This document shows, piece after piece, positions 22,648 to 35,696 of a stretch of DNA of 64,000 bases. Location: contig CM049317.1 in the NCBI GenBank assembly GCA_026874595.1, positions 61,913,118-61,977,117 of the forward strand, written 5' to 3'. Each line of letters begins with the position of its first letter. Position 1 is the stretch's first letter. A program made the translations under genes and the position numbers. The notes below the pieces were generated by a model, which was not told the DNA's origin, did no database searches, and saw only the letters and a list, made by a program, of their open reading frames with translations. The DNA comes from Sipunculus nudus. Taxonomy: Eukaryota; Annelida; Sipuncula; Golfingiida; Sipunculidae.

Positions 22648-24955
22648 GCCAGGGGACCCGTCTGTCACCATATGGTTCATATCAGTGTGCATTTTTAGGA
22701 AAATGCTGCATTTCTGTTGTGATTTTGCTGTAAGCAAAGAATAAGCAAAGCATCAGCAAAGTGTAAGCAAAGGGATTATGCCTACATAGTTGCTTTTTTT
22801 CACCATTTTCTGAAGAAATCATGTATTTTTGGACTTTGCGGGGGTCTAATAATGTCAGAAATGGTAAAACATTGTAGGTAAATTGTGTTAAAATTGGAAA
22901 ATGGGTCCAATAAATCAATAAATGACTTTTTTAAAAATAGCAGAATTATACATTATCGGTTTTGATCGAACGATATTGCCCTTACTTTTGATATTAATGT
23001 TCACTATCCGGGACTGCTGTGTAGCCAGGGGACCCGTCTGTCACCATTTGGTTCTTATCAGTGTGTATTTTTAGGAAAATGCTGCATTTCTGTTGTGATT
23101 TTGCCGTAAGCAAAGAATTAGCAAAGCATCAGCAAAGTGTAAGCAAAGGGATTATGCTTTCATAGTTGATTTTTTTCACCATTTTCTGAAGAAATCATGT
23201 ATTTTTGGACTTTGCGGGGGTCTAATAATGTCAGAAATGGTAAAACACTGTAGGTAAATTGTGTTAAAATTGGAAAATTGGTCCAATAAATCAATAAATG
23301 ACTTTTTAAAAATAGCAGAATTATACATTATCGGTTTTGATCGAACGATATTGCCCTCACTTTTGATATTAATGTTCACTATGCGGGACTGCTGTGTAGC
23401 CAGGGGACCCGTCTGTCACCATATGCTTCTTATCAGTGTGTATTTTTAGGAAAATGCTGCATTTCTGTTGTGATTTTGCCGTAAGCAAAGAATAAGCAAA
23501 GCATCAGCAAAGTGTAAGCAAAGGGATTATGCCTTCATAATTGCTTTTCGGCACCATTTTCTGAAAAAAATAATGTATTTTTGGGCTTTGCGGGGGTCTA
23601 ATAATGTCAGAAATGGTAAAACACTGTAGGTAAATTCTGTTAAAATTAGAAAATGGGTCCCAGGAATCAATAAATGACTTTTTTATAGTAGCAGAATTAT
23701 ACATTTATGGTTTTCATTGAACGATATTGCTCTTACTTTTGATATTAATGTTCACTAACCGGGACTGCTGTGTAGCCAGGGGACCCGTCTGTCACCATAT
23801 GGTTCTTATCAGTGTGTATTTATAGGAAAATGCTGCATTTCTGTTGTGATTTTGCCGTAAGCAAAGAATTAGCAAAGCATCAGCAAGGTGTAAGCAAAGG
23901 GATTATGCCTTCATAATTGCTCTTTGGCACCATTTTCTGAAGAAATAATGCATTTTTGGACTTTGCGGGGGTCTAATAATGTCAGAAATGGTAAAACACT
24001 GTAGGTAAATTGTGTTAAAATTGGAAAATGGGTCCAAGAAATCAAAAAATGACTTTTTTAAAAATTGCAGAATTATACATTATCGGTTTTGATCGAACGA
24101 TATTGCCCTTACTTTTGATATTAATGTTCACTTTCCGGGACTGCTGTGTAGCCAGGGGACCCGTCTGTCACCATATGGTTCTTATCAGTGTGTATTTTTA
24201 GGAAAATGCTGCATTTCTGTTGTGATTTTGCCGTAAGCAAAGAATTAGCAAAGCATCAGCAAAGTGTAAGCAAAGGGATTATGCCTTCATAGTTGCTTTT
24301 TTTCACCATTTTCTGAAGAAATCATGTATTTTCGGACTTTGCGGGGGTCTAATAATGTCAGAAATGGTAAAACATTGTAGGTAAATTGTGTTAAAATTGG
24401 AATATGGGTCAAAGAAATCAATAAATGAATTTTTTAAAAATTGCAGAATTATACATTACCGGTTTTGATTGAACAATATTGCCCTTACTTTTGATATTAA
24501 TGTTCACTAACCGGGACTGCTGTGTAGCCAGGGGACCCGTCTGTCCCCATATGGGTCATATCAGTGTGTTTTTTAGGAAAATGCTGCATTTCTGTTGTGA
24601 TTTTGCCGTAAGGAGAGAATTAGCAAAGCATCAGCAAGGTGTAAGCAAAGGGATTATGCCTTCATAATTGCTCTTTGGCACCATTTTCTGAAGAAATAAT
24701 GTATTTTTGGACTTTGCGGGGGTCTAATAATGTCTGAAATGGTGAAACACTGTAGGTAAATTGTGTTAAAATTGGAAAATGGGTCAAAGAAATCAATAAA
24801 TGACTTTTTTAAAAATAGCAGAATTATACATTTCCGGTTTTGATCGAACGATATTGCCCTTACTTTTGATATTAATGTTCACTAACCGGGACTGCTGTGT
24901 AGCCAGGGGACCCGTCTGTCTCCATATGGGTCATATCAGTGTGTATTTTTAGGAA
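22648..24955. repeat. Domain I HOR unit D, truncated after monomer g
   Basis: Anchors: a 22648, b 23024, c 23399, d 23775, e 24151, f 24527, g 24902. Monomers h to k, and then a and b of the next unit, are missing. Type g changes to b-type sequence between 24934 and 24997. An extra A (GGAAAAATG near 24952-24960) lies inside that junction interval. Confidence 0.88.
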
Positions 24956-27900
24956 AAATGCTGCATTTCTGTTGTGATTTTGCCGTAAGCAAAGAATTAG
25001 CAAAGCATCAGCAAAGTGTAAGCAAAGGGATTATGCTTTCATAGTTGATTTTTTTCACCATTTTCTGAAGAAATCATGTATTTTTGGACTTTGCGGGGGT
25101 CTAATAATGTCAGAAATGGTAAAACACTGTAGGTAAATTGTGTTAAAATTGGAAAATTGGTCCAATAAATCAATAAATGACTTTTTAAAAATAGCAGAAT
25201 TATACATTATCGGTTTTGATCGAACGATATTGCCCTCACTTTTGATATTAATGTTCACTATGCGGGACTGCTGTGTAGCCAGGGGACCCGTCTGTCACCA
25301 TATGCTTCTTATCAGTGTGTATTTTTAGGAAAATGCTGCATTTCTGTTGTGATTTTGCCGTAAGCAAAGAATAAGCAAAGCATCAGCAAAGTGTAAGCAA
25401 AGGGATTATGCCTTCATAATTGCTTTTCGGCACCATTTTCTGAAAAAAATAATGTATTTTTGGGCTTTGCGGGGGTCTAATAATGTCAGAAATGGTAAAA
25501 CACTGTAGGTAAATTCTGTTAAAATTAGAAAATGGGTCCCAGGAATCAATAAATGACTTTTTTATAGTAGCAGAATTATACATTTATGGTTTTCATTGAA
25601 CGATATTGCTCTTACTTTTGATATTAATGTTCACTAACCGGGACTGCTGTGTAGCCAGGGGACCCGTCTGTCACCATATGGTTCTTATCAGTGTGTATTT
25701 ATAGGAAAATGCTGCATTTCTGTTGTGATTTTGCCGTAAGCAAAGAATTAGCAAAGCATCAGCAAGGTGTAAGCAAAGGGATTATGCCTTCATAATTGCT
25801 CTTTGGCACCATTTTCTGAAGAAATAATGTATTTTTGGACTTTGCGGGGGTCTAATAATGTCAGAAATGGTAAAACACTGTAGGTTAATTGTGGTAAAAT
25901 TGGAAAATGGGTCCAAGAAATCAAAAAATGACTTTTTTAAAAATTGCAGAATTATACATTATCGGTTTTGATCGAACGATATTGCCCTTACTTTTGATAT
26001 TAATGTTCACTTTCCGGGACTGCTGTGTAGCCAGGGGACCCGTCTGTCACCATATGGTTCTTATCAGTGTGTATTTTTAGGAAAATGCTGCATTTCTGTT
26101 GTGATTTTGCCGTAAGCAAAGAATTAGCAAAGCATCAGCAAAGTGTAAGCAAAGGGATTATGCCTTCATAGTTGCTTTTTTTCACCATTTTCTGAAGAAA
26201 TCATGTATTTTCGGACTTTGCGGGGGTCTAATAATGTCAGAAATGGTAAAACATTGTAGGTAAATTCTGTTAAAATTGGAATATGGGTCAAAGAAATCAA
26301 TAAATGAATTTTTTAAAAATTGCAGAATTATACATTACCGGTTTTGATTGAACAATATTGCCCTTACTTTTGATATTAATGTTCACTAACCGGGACTGCT
26401 GTGTAGCCAGGGGACCCGTCTGTCCCCATATGGGTCATATCAGTGTGTTTTTTAGGAAAATGCTGCATTTCTGTTGTGATTTTGCCGTAAGGAGAGAATT
26501 AGCAAAGCATCAGCAAGGTGTAAGCAAAGGGATTATGCCTTCATAATTGCTCTTTGGCACCATTTTCTGAAGAAATAATGTATTTTTGGACTTTGCGGGG
26601 GTCTAATAATGTCTGAAATGGTGAAACACTGTAGGTAAATTGTGTTAAAATTGGAAAATGGGTCAAAGAAATCAATAAATGACTTTTTTAAAAATAGCAG
26701 AATTATACATTTCCGGTTTTGATCGAACGATATTGCCCTTACTTTTGATATTAATGTTCACTAACCGGGACTGCTGTGTAGCCAGGGGACCCGTCTGTCT
26801 CCATATGGGTCATATCAGTGTGTATTTTTAGGAAAATGCTGCATTTCTGTTGTGATTTTGCCGTAAGCAAAGAATAAGCAAAGCATTAGAAAAGTGTAAG
26901 CAAAGGGATTATGCTTTCATGATTGCTTTTTGGCACAATTTTCTGAAGAAATGATGTATTGTTGGACTTTGCTATGGTCTAATAATGTCAGAAATGGTAA
27001 AACACTGTAGGTAAATTGTGTTAAAATTGGAAAATGGGTCCCAGGAAACAAATGACTTTTTTATAGTAGCAGAATTATATATTTGTGGTTTGATTGCACG
27101 ATATTGCCCTTACTTTTGATATTAATGTTCACTAACCGGGACTGCTGTGTAGCCAGGGGACCCGTCTGTCCCCATATGGGTCATATCAGTGTGTATTTTT
27201 AGGAAAATGCTGCATTTCTGTTGTGATTTTGCCGTAAGCAAAGAATAAGCAAAGCATCAGCAAAGTGTAAGCAAAGGGATTATGCCTTCATAATTGCTTT
27301 TTTGCACCATTTTCTGAAGAAATAATGTATTTTTTTGGCATTGCGGGGGTCTAATAATGTCAGAAATGGTGAAACACTGTAGGTAAATTGTGTTTAAATT
27401 GGAAAATGGGTCAAAGAAATCTATAAATGACTTTTTTAAAAATAGCAGAATTATACATTTCCGGTTTTGATCGAACGATATTCCACTTACTTTTGATATT
27501 AATGTTCACTAACCGGGACTGCTGTGTAGCCAGGGGACCCGTCTGTTTCCATATGGGTCATATCAGTGCTTATTTTTAGTAAAATGTTTAATTTCTGTTG
27601 TGATTTTACTATAAGCAAAGAATAAGCAAAGCATAAAAAAAAGTGTAAGCAAAGGGATTATTCCTGCATAGTTGCTTTTTGGCACCATTTTCTGAAGAAA
27701 TAATGTATTTTTGGACTTTGCGGGGGTCTAATAATGTCAGAAATGGTAAAACATTGTAGGTAAATTGAGTTAAAATTAGAAAATGGGTCCAATAAATCAA
27801 TAAATGACTTTTTTAAAAATTGCAGAATTTGCAGAAATGGTAAAACACTGTAGATAAATTGTGTTAAAATTCGAAAATGGGTCCAATAAATCAATAAATG

Positions 27901-28450
27901 ACTTTTTTAAAAATTGCAGAATTATACATTTGCGGTATTGATTGAACGATATTGCCCTTACTTTTGATATTAATGTTCCCTAACCGGGACTGCTGTGTAG
28001 CCAGGGGACCCGTCTGTTTTCCTATGGGTCATATCAGTGTGTATTTTTAGGAAAATGCTGCATTTCTTTTGAGATTTTGCCGTAAGCAAAGAATTAGCAA
28101 AGCATCAGCAAGGTGTAAGCAAAGGGATTATGCCTTCATAATTGCTCTTTGGCACCATTTTCTGAAGAAATAATGTATTTTTGGACTTTGCGGGGGTCTA
28201 ATAATGTCAGAAATGGTAAAACACTGTAGGTAAATTGTGTTAAAATTGGAAAATGGGTCCAAGAAATCAATAAATGACTTTTTTAAAAATTGCAGAATTA
28301 TACATTATCGGTTTTGATCGAACGATATTGCCCTTACTTTTGATATTAATGTTCACTTTCCGGGACTGCTGTGTAGCCAGGGGACCCGTCTGTCACCATA
28401 TGGTTCTTATCAGTGTGTATTTTTAGGAAAATGCTGCATTTCTGTTGTGA
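24956..28450. repeat. Domain I HOR unit E, starts at c
   Basis: Anchors: c 25278, d 25654, e 26030, f 26406, g 26781, h 27152, i 27529, j 28000, e-like 28376. Monomers a, b and k are absent. After j the sequence has the TTCTTTTGAGATTT variant, as in unit B, then one e-like monomer. It switches into the next c somewhere between about 28400 and 28508. Confidence 0.87.
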
Positions 28451-31400
28451 TTTTGCCGTAAGCAAAGAATTAGCAAAGCATCAGCAAAGTGTAAGCAAAG
28501 GGATTATGCTTTCATAGTTGATTTTTTTCACCATTTTCTGAAGAAATCATGTATTTTCGGACTTTGCGGGGGTCTAATAATGTCAGAAATGGTAAAACAT
28601 TGTAGGTAAATTGTGTTAAAATTGGAAAATTGGTCCAATAAATCAATAAATGACTTTTTAAAAATAGCAGAATTATACATTATCGGTTTTGATCGAACGA
28701 TATTGCCCTCACTTTTGATATTAATGTTCACTATGCGGGACTGCTGTGTAGCCAGGGGACCCGTCTGTCACCATATGCTTCTTATCAGTGTGTATTTTTA
28801 GGAAAATGCTGCATTTCTGTTGTGATTTTGCCGTAAGCAAAGAATAAGCAAAGCATCAGCAAAGTGTAAGCAAAGGGATTATGCCTTCATAATTGCTTTT
28901 CGGCACCATTTTCTGAAAAAAATAATGTATTTTTGGGCTTTGCGGGGGTCTAATAATGTCAGAAATGGTAAAACACTGTAGGTAAATTCTGTTAAAATTA
29001 GAAAATGGGTCCCAGGAATCAATAAATGACTTTTTTATAGTAGCAGAATTATACATTTATGGTTTTCATTGAACGATATTGCTCTTACTTTTGATATTAA
29101 TGTTCACTAACCGGGACTGCTGTGTAGCCAGGGGACCCGTCTGTCACCATATGGTTCTTATCAGTGTGTATTTATAGGAAAATGCTGCATTTCTGTTGTG
29201 ATTTTGCCGTAAGCAAAGAATTAGCAAAGCATCAGCAAGGTGTAAGCAAAGGGATTATGCCTTCATAATTGCTCTTTGGCACCATTTTCTGAAGAAATAA
29301 TGTATTTTTGGACTTTGCGGGGGTCTAATAATGTCAGAAATGGTAAAACACTGTAGGTAAATTGTGTTAAAATTGGAAAATGGGTCCAAGAAATCAAAAA
29401 ATGACTTTTTTAAAAATTGCAGAATTATACATTATCGGTTTTGATCGAACGATATTGCCCTTACTTTTGATATTAATGTTCACTTTCCGGGACTGCTGTG
29501 TAGCCAGGGGACCCGTCTGTCACCATATGGTTCTTATCAGTGTGTATTTTTAGGAAAATGCTGCATTTCTGTTGTGATTTTGCCGTAAGCAAAGAATTAG
29601 CAAAGCATCAGCAAAGTGTAAGCAAAGGGATTATGCCTTCATAGTTGCTTTTTTTCACCATTTTCTGAAGAAATCATGTATTTTCGGACTTTGCGGGGGT
29701 CTAATAATGTCAGAAATGGTAAAACATTGTAGGTAAATTGTGTTAAAATTGGAATATGGGTCAAAGAAATCAATAAATGAATTTTTTAAAAATTGCAGAA
29801 TTATACATTACCGGTTTTGATTGAACAATATTGCCCTTACTTTTGATATTAATGTTCACTAACCGGGACTGCTGTGTAGCCAGGGGACCCGTCTGTCCCC
29901 ATATGGGTCATATCAGTGTGTTTTTTAGGAAAATGCTGCATTTCTGTTGTGATTTTGCCGTAAGGAGAGAATTAGCAAAGCATCAGCAAGGTGTAAGCAA
30001 AGGGATTATGCCTTCATAATTGCTCTTTGGCACCATTTTCTGAAGAAATAATGTATTTTTGGACTTTGCGGGGGTCTAATAATGTCTGAAATGGTGAAAC
30101 ACTGTAGGTAAATTGTGTTAAAATTGGAAAATGGGTCAAAGAAATCAATAAATGACTTTTTTAAAAATAGCAGAATTATACATTTCCGGTTTTGATCGAA
30201 CGATATTGCCCTTACTTTTGATATTAATGTTCACTAACCGGGACTGCTGTGTAGCCAGGGGACCCGTCTGTCTCCATATGGGTCATATCAGTGTGTATTT
30301 TTAGGAAAATGCTGCATTTCTGTTGTGATTTTGCCGTAAGCAAAGAATAAGCAAAGCATTAGAAAAGTGTAAGCAAAGGGATTATGCTTTCATGATTGCT
30401 TTTTGGCACAATTTTCTGAAGAAATAATGTATTGTTGGACTTTGCTATGGTCTAATAATGTCAGAAATGGTAAAACACTGTAGGTAAATTGTGTTAAAAT
30501 TGGAAAATGGGTCCCAGGAAACAAATGACTTTTTTATAGTAGCAGAATTATATATTTGTGGTTTGATTGCACGATATTGCCCTTACTTTTGATATTAATG
30601 TTCACTAACCGGGACTGCTGTGTAGCCAGGGGACCCGTCTGTCCCCATATGGGTCATATCAGTGTGTATTTTTAGGAAAATGCTGCATTTCTGTTGTGAT
30701 TTTGCCGTAAGCAAAGAATAAGCAAAGCATCAGCAAAGGGTAAGCAAAGTGATTATGCCTTCATAATTGCTTTTTTGCACCATTTTCTGAAGAAATAATG
30801 TATTTTTTTGGCATTGCGGGGGTCTAATAATGTCAGAAATGGTGAAACACTGTAGGTAAATTGTGTTTAAATTGGAAAATGGGTCAAAGAAATCTATAAA
30901 TGACTTTTTTAAAAATAGCAGAATTATACATTTCCGGTTTTGATCGAACGATATTCCACTTACTTTTGATATTAATGTTCACTAACCGGGACTGCTGTGT
31001 AGCCAGGGGACCCGTCTGTTTCCATATGGGTCATATCAGTGCTTATTTTTAGTAAAATGTTTAATTTCTGTTGTGATTTTACTATAAGCAAAGAATAAGC
31101 AAAGCATAAAAAAAAGTGTAAGCAAAGGGATTATTCCTGCATAGTTGCTTTTTGGCACCATTTTCTGAAGAAATAATGTATTTTTGGACTTTGCGGGGGT
31201 CTAATAATGTCAGAAATGGTAAAACATTGTAGGTAAATTGAGTTAAAATTAGAAAATGGGTCCAATAAATCAATAAATGACTTTTTTAAAAATTGCAGAA
31301 TTTGCAGAAATGGTAAAACACTGTAGATAAATTGTGTTAAAATTCGAAAATGGGTCCAATAAATCAATAAATGACTTTTTTAAAAATTGCAGAATTATAC

Positions 31401-32224
31401 ATTTGCGGTATTGATTGAACGATATTGCCCTTACTTTTGATATTAATGTTCCCTAACCGGGACTGCTGTGTAGCCAGGGGACCCGTCTGTTTTCCTATGG
31501 GTCATATCAGTGTGTATTTTTAGGAAAATGCTGCATTTCTGTTGTGATTTTGCCGTAAGCAAAGAATTAGCAAAGCATCAGCAAAGTGTAAGCAAAGGGA
31601 TTATGCTTTCATAGTTGATTTTTTTCACCATTTTCTGAAGAAATCATGTATTTTTGGACTTTGCGGGGGTCTAATAATGTCAGAAATGGTAAAACACTGT
31701 AGGTAAATTGTGTTAAAATTGGAAAATGGGTCCAAGAAATCAATAAATGACTTTTTTAAAAATTGCAGAATTATACATTATCGGTTTTGATAGAATGATA
31801 TTGCCCTTACTTTTGATATTAATGTTCACTTTCCGGGACTGCTGTGTAGCCAGGGGACCCATCTGTCACCATATGGTTCTTATCAGTGTGTATTTTTAGG
31901 AAAATGCTGCATTTCTGTTGTGATTTTGCCGTAAGCAAAGAATTAGCAAAGCATCAGCAAGGTGTAAGCAAAGGTATTATGCCTTCATAATTGCTTTTTG
32001 GCACCATTTTCTGAAGAAATAATGTATTTTTGGACTTTTTGGGGGTCTTATAATGTCAGAAATGGTAAAACATTGTAAGTAAATCGTGTTAAAATGGAAG
32101 ATGGGTCCAAGAAATCAATAAATGACTTTTTTTAAAAATAGAAGAATTATACATTTGCGGTTTTGATTGAACGATATTGGCCTTACTTTTGATATTAATG
32201 TTCACTATCCGGGACTGCTGTGTA
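28451..32224. repeat. Domain I HOR unit F
   Basis: Anchors: c 28751, d 29127, e 29503, f 29879, g 30254, h 30625, i 31002, j 31473, k 31849. The offset to unit E is 3,473 bp for c to j. Ordinary k-to-a continuity is restored at the right end. Confidence 0.88.
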
Positions 32225-35200
32225 GCCAGGGGACCCGTCTGTCACCATATGGTTCATATCAGTGTGCATTTTTAGGAAAATGCTGCATTTCTGTTGTGAT
32301 TTTGCTGTAAGCAAAGAATAAGCAAAGCATCAGCAAAGTGTAAGCAAAGGGATTATGCCTACATAGTTGCTTTTTTTCACCATTTTCTGAAGAAATCATG
32401 TATTTTTGGACTTTGCGGGGGTCTAATAATGTCAGAAATGGTAAAACATTGTAGGTAAATTGTGTTAAAATTGGAAAATGGGTCCAATAAATCAATAAAT
32501 GACTTTTTTAAAAATAGCAGAATTATACATTATCGGTTTTGATCGAACGATATTGCCCTTACTTTTGATATTAATGTTCACTATCCGGGACTGCTGTGTA
32601 GCCAGGGGACCCGTCTGTCACCATTTGGTTCTTATCAGTGTGTATTTTTAGGAAAATGCTGCATTTCTGTTGTGATTTTGCCGTAAGCAAAGAATTAGCA
32701 AAGCATCAGCAAAGTGTAAGCAAAGGGATTATGCTTTCATAGTTGATTTTTTTCACCATTTTCTGAAGAAATCATGTATTTTTGGACTTTGCGGGGGTCT
32801 AATAATGTCAGAAATGGTAAAACACTGTAGGTAAATTGTGTTAAAATTGGAAAATTGGTCCAATAAATCAATAAATGACTTTTTAAAAATAGCAGAATTA
32901 TACATTATCGGTTTTGATCGAACGATATTGCCCTCACTTTTGATATTAATGTTCACTATGCGGGACTGCTGTGTAGCCAGGGGACCCGTCTGTCACCATA
33001 TGCTTCTTATCAGTGTGTATTTTTAGGAAAATGCTGCATTTCTGTTGTGATTTTGCCGTAAGCAAAGAATTAGCAAAGCATCAGCAAGGTGTAAGCAAAG
33101 GGATTATGCCTTCATAATTGCTCTTTGGCACCATTTTCTGAAGAAATAATGTATTTTTGGACTTTGCGGGGGTCTAATAATGTCAGAAATGGTAAAACAC
33201 TGTAGGTAAATTGTGTTAAAATTGGAAAATGGGTCCAAGAAATCAAAAAATGACTTTTTTAAAAATTGCAGAATTATACATTATCGGTTTTGATCGAACG
33301 ATATTGCCCTTACTTTTGATATTAATGTTCACTTTCCGGGACTGCTGTGTAGCCAGGGGACCCGTCTGTCACCATATGGTTCTTATCAGTGTGTATTTTT
33401 AGGAAAATGCTGCATTTCTGTTGTGATTTTGCCGTAAGCAAAGAATTAGCAAAGCATCAGCAAAGTGTAAGCAAAGGGATTATGCCTTCATAGTTGCTTT
33501 TTTTCACCATTTTCTGAAGAAATCATGTATTTTCGGACTTTGCGGGGGTCTAATAATGTCAGAAATGGTAAAACATTGTAGGTAAATTGTGTTAAAATTG
33601 GAATATGGGTCAAAGAAATCAATAAATGAATTTTTTAAAAATTGCAGAATTATACATTACCGGTTTTGATTGAACAATATTGCCCTTACTTTTGATATTA
33701 ATGTTCACTAACCGGGACTGCTGTGTAGCCAGGGGACCCGTCTGTCCCCATATGGGTCATATCAGTGTGTTTTTTAGGAAAATGCTGCATTTCTGTTGTG
33801 ATTTTGCCGTAAGGAGAGAATTAGCAAAGCATCAGCAAGGTGTAAGCAAAGGGATTATGCCTTCATAATTGCTCTTTGGCACCATTTTCTGAAGAAATAA
33901 TGTATTTTTGGACTTTGCGGGGGTCTAATAATGTCTGAAATGGTGAAACACTGTAGGTAAATTGTGTTAAAATTGGAAAATGGGTCAAAGAAATCAATAA
34001 ATGACTTTTTTAAAAATAGCAGAATTATACATTTCCGGTTTTGATCGAACGATATTGCCCTTACTTTTGATATTAATGTTCACTAACCGGGACTGCTGTG
34101 TAGCCAGGGGACCCGTCTGTCTCCATAGGGGTCATATCAGTGTGTATTTTTAGGAAAATGCTGCATTTCTGTTGTGATTTTGCCGTAAGCAAAGAATAAG
34201 CAAAGCATTAGAAAAGTGTAAGCAAAGGGATTATGCTTTCATGATTGCTTTTTGGCACAATTTTCTGAAGAAATAATGTATTGTTGGACTTTGCTATGGT
34301 CTAATAATGTCAGAAATGGTAAAACACTGTAGGTAAATTGTGTTAAAATTGGAAAATGGGTCCCAGGAAACAAATGACTTTTTTATAGTATCAGAATTAT
34401 ATATTTGTGGTTTGATTGCACGATATTGCCCTTACTTTTGATATTAATGTTCACTAACCGGGACTGCTGTGTAGCCAGGGGACCCGTCTGTCCCCATATG
34501 GGTCATATCAGTGTGTATTTTTAGGAAAATGCTGCATTTCTGTTGTGATTTTGCCGTAAGCAAAGAATAAGCAAAGCATCAGCAAAGTGTAAGCAAAGGG
34601 ATTATGCCTTCATAATTGCTTTTTTGCACCATTTTCTGAAGAAATAATGTATTTTTTTGGCATTGCGGGGGTCTAATAATGTCAGAAATGGTGAAACACT
34701 GTAGGTAAATTGTGTTTAAATTGGAAAATGGGTCAAAGAAATCTATAAATGACTTTTTTAAAAATAGCAGAATTATACATTTCCGGTTTTGATCGAACGA
34801 TATTCCACTTACTTTTGATATTAATGTTCACTAACCGGGACTGCTGTGTAGCCAGGGGACCCGTCTGTTTCCATATGGGTCATATCAGTGCTTATTTTTA
34901 GTAAAATGTTTAATTTCTGTTGTGATTTTACTATAAGCAAAGAATAAGCAAAGCATAAAAAAAAGTGTAAGCAAAGGGATTATTCCTGCATAGTTGCTTT
35001 TTGGCACCATTTTCTGAAGAAATAATGTATTTTTGGACTTTGCGGGGGTCTAATAATGTCAGAAATGGTAAAACATTGTAGGTAAATTGAGTTAAAATTA
35101 GAAAATGGGTCCAATAAATCAATAAATGACTTTTTTAAAAATTGCAGAATTTGCAGAAATGGTAAAACACTGTAGATAAATTGTGTTAAAATTCGAAAAT

Positions 35201-35696
35201 GGGTCCAATAAATCAATAAATGACTTTTTTAAAAATTGCAGAATTATACATTTGCGGTATTGATTGAACGATATTGCCCTTACTTTTGATATTAATGTTC
35301 CCTAACCGGGACTGCTGTGTAGCCAGGGGACCCGTCTGTTTTCCTATGGGTCATATCAGTGTGTATTTTTAGGAAAATGCTGCATTTCTGTTGTGATTTT
35401 GCCGTAAGCAAAGAATTAGCAAAGCATCAGCAAAGTGTAAGCAAAGGGATTATGCTTTCATAGTTGATTTTTTTCACCATTTTCTGAAGAAATCATGTAT
35501 TTTTGGACTTTGCGGGGGTCTAATAATGTCAGAAATGGTAAAACACTGTAGGTAAATTGTGTTAAAATTGGAAAATTGGTCCAATAAATCAATAAATGAC
35601 TTTTTAAAAATAGCAGAATTATACATTATCGGTTTTGATCGAACGATATTGCCCTCACTTTTGATATTAATGTTCACTATGCGGGACTGCTGTGTA
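32225..35696. repeat. Domain I HOR unit G, monomer d lost
   Basis: Anchors: a 32225, b 32601, c 32976, e 33352, f 33728, g 34103, h 34474, i 34851, j 35322. The sequence switches from c to the downstream part of d between 33024 and 33070, which removes one monomer length. Type j then runs into c without k, a or b. The j and b downstream parts are too alike to place that switch better than about 35344-35572. Confidence 0.88.
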
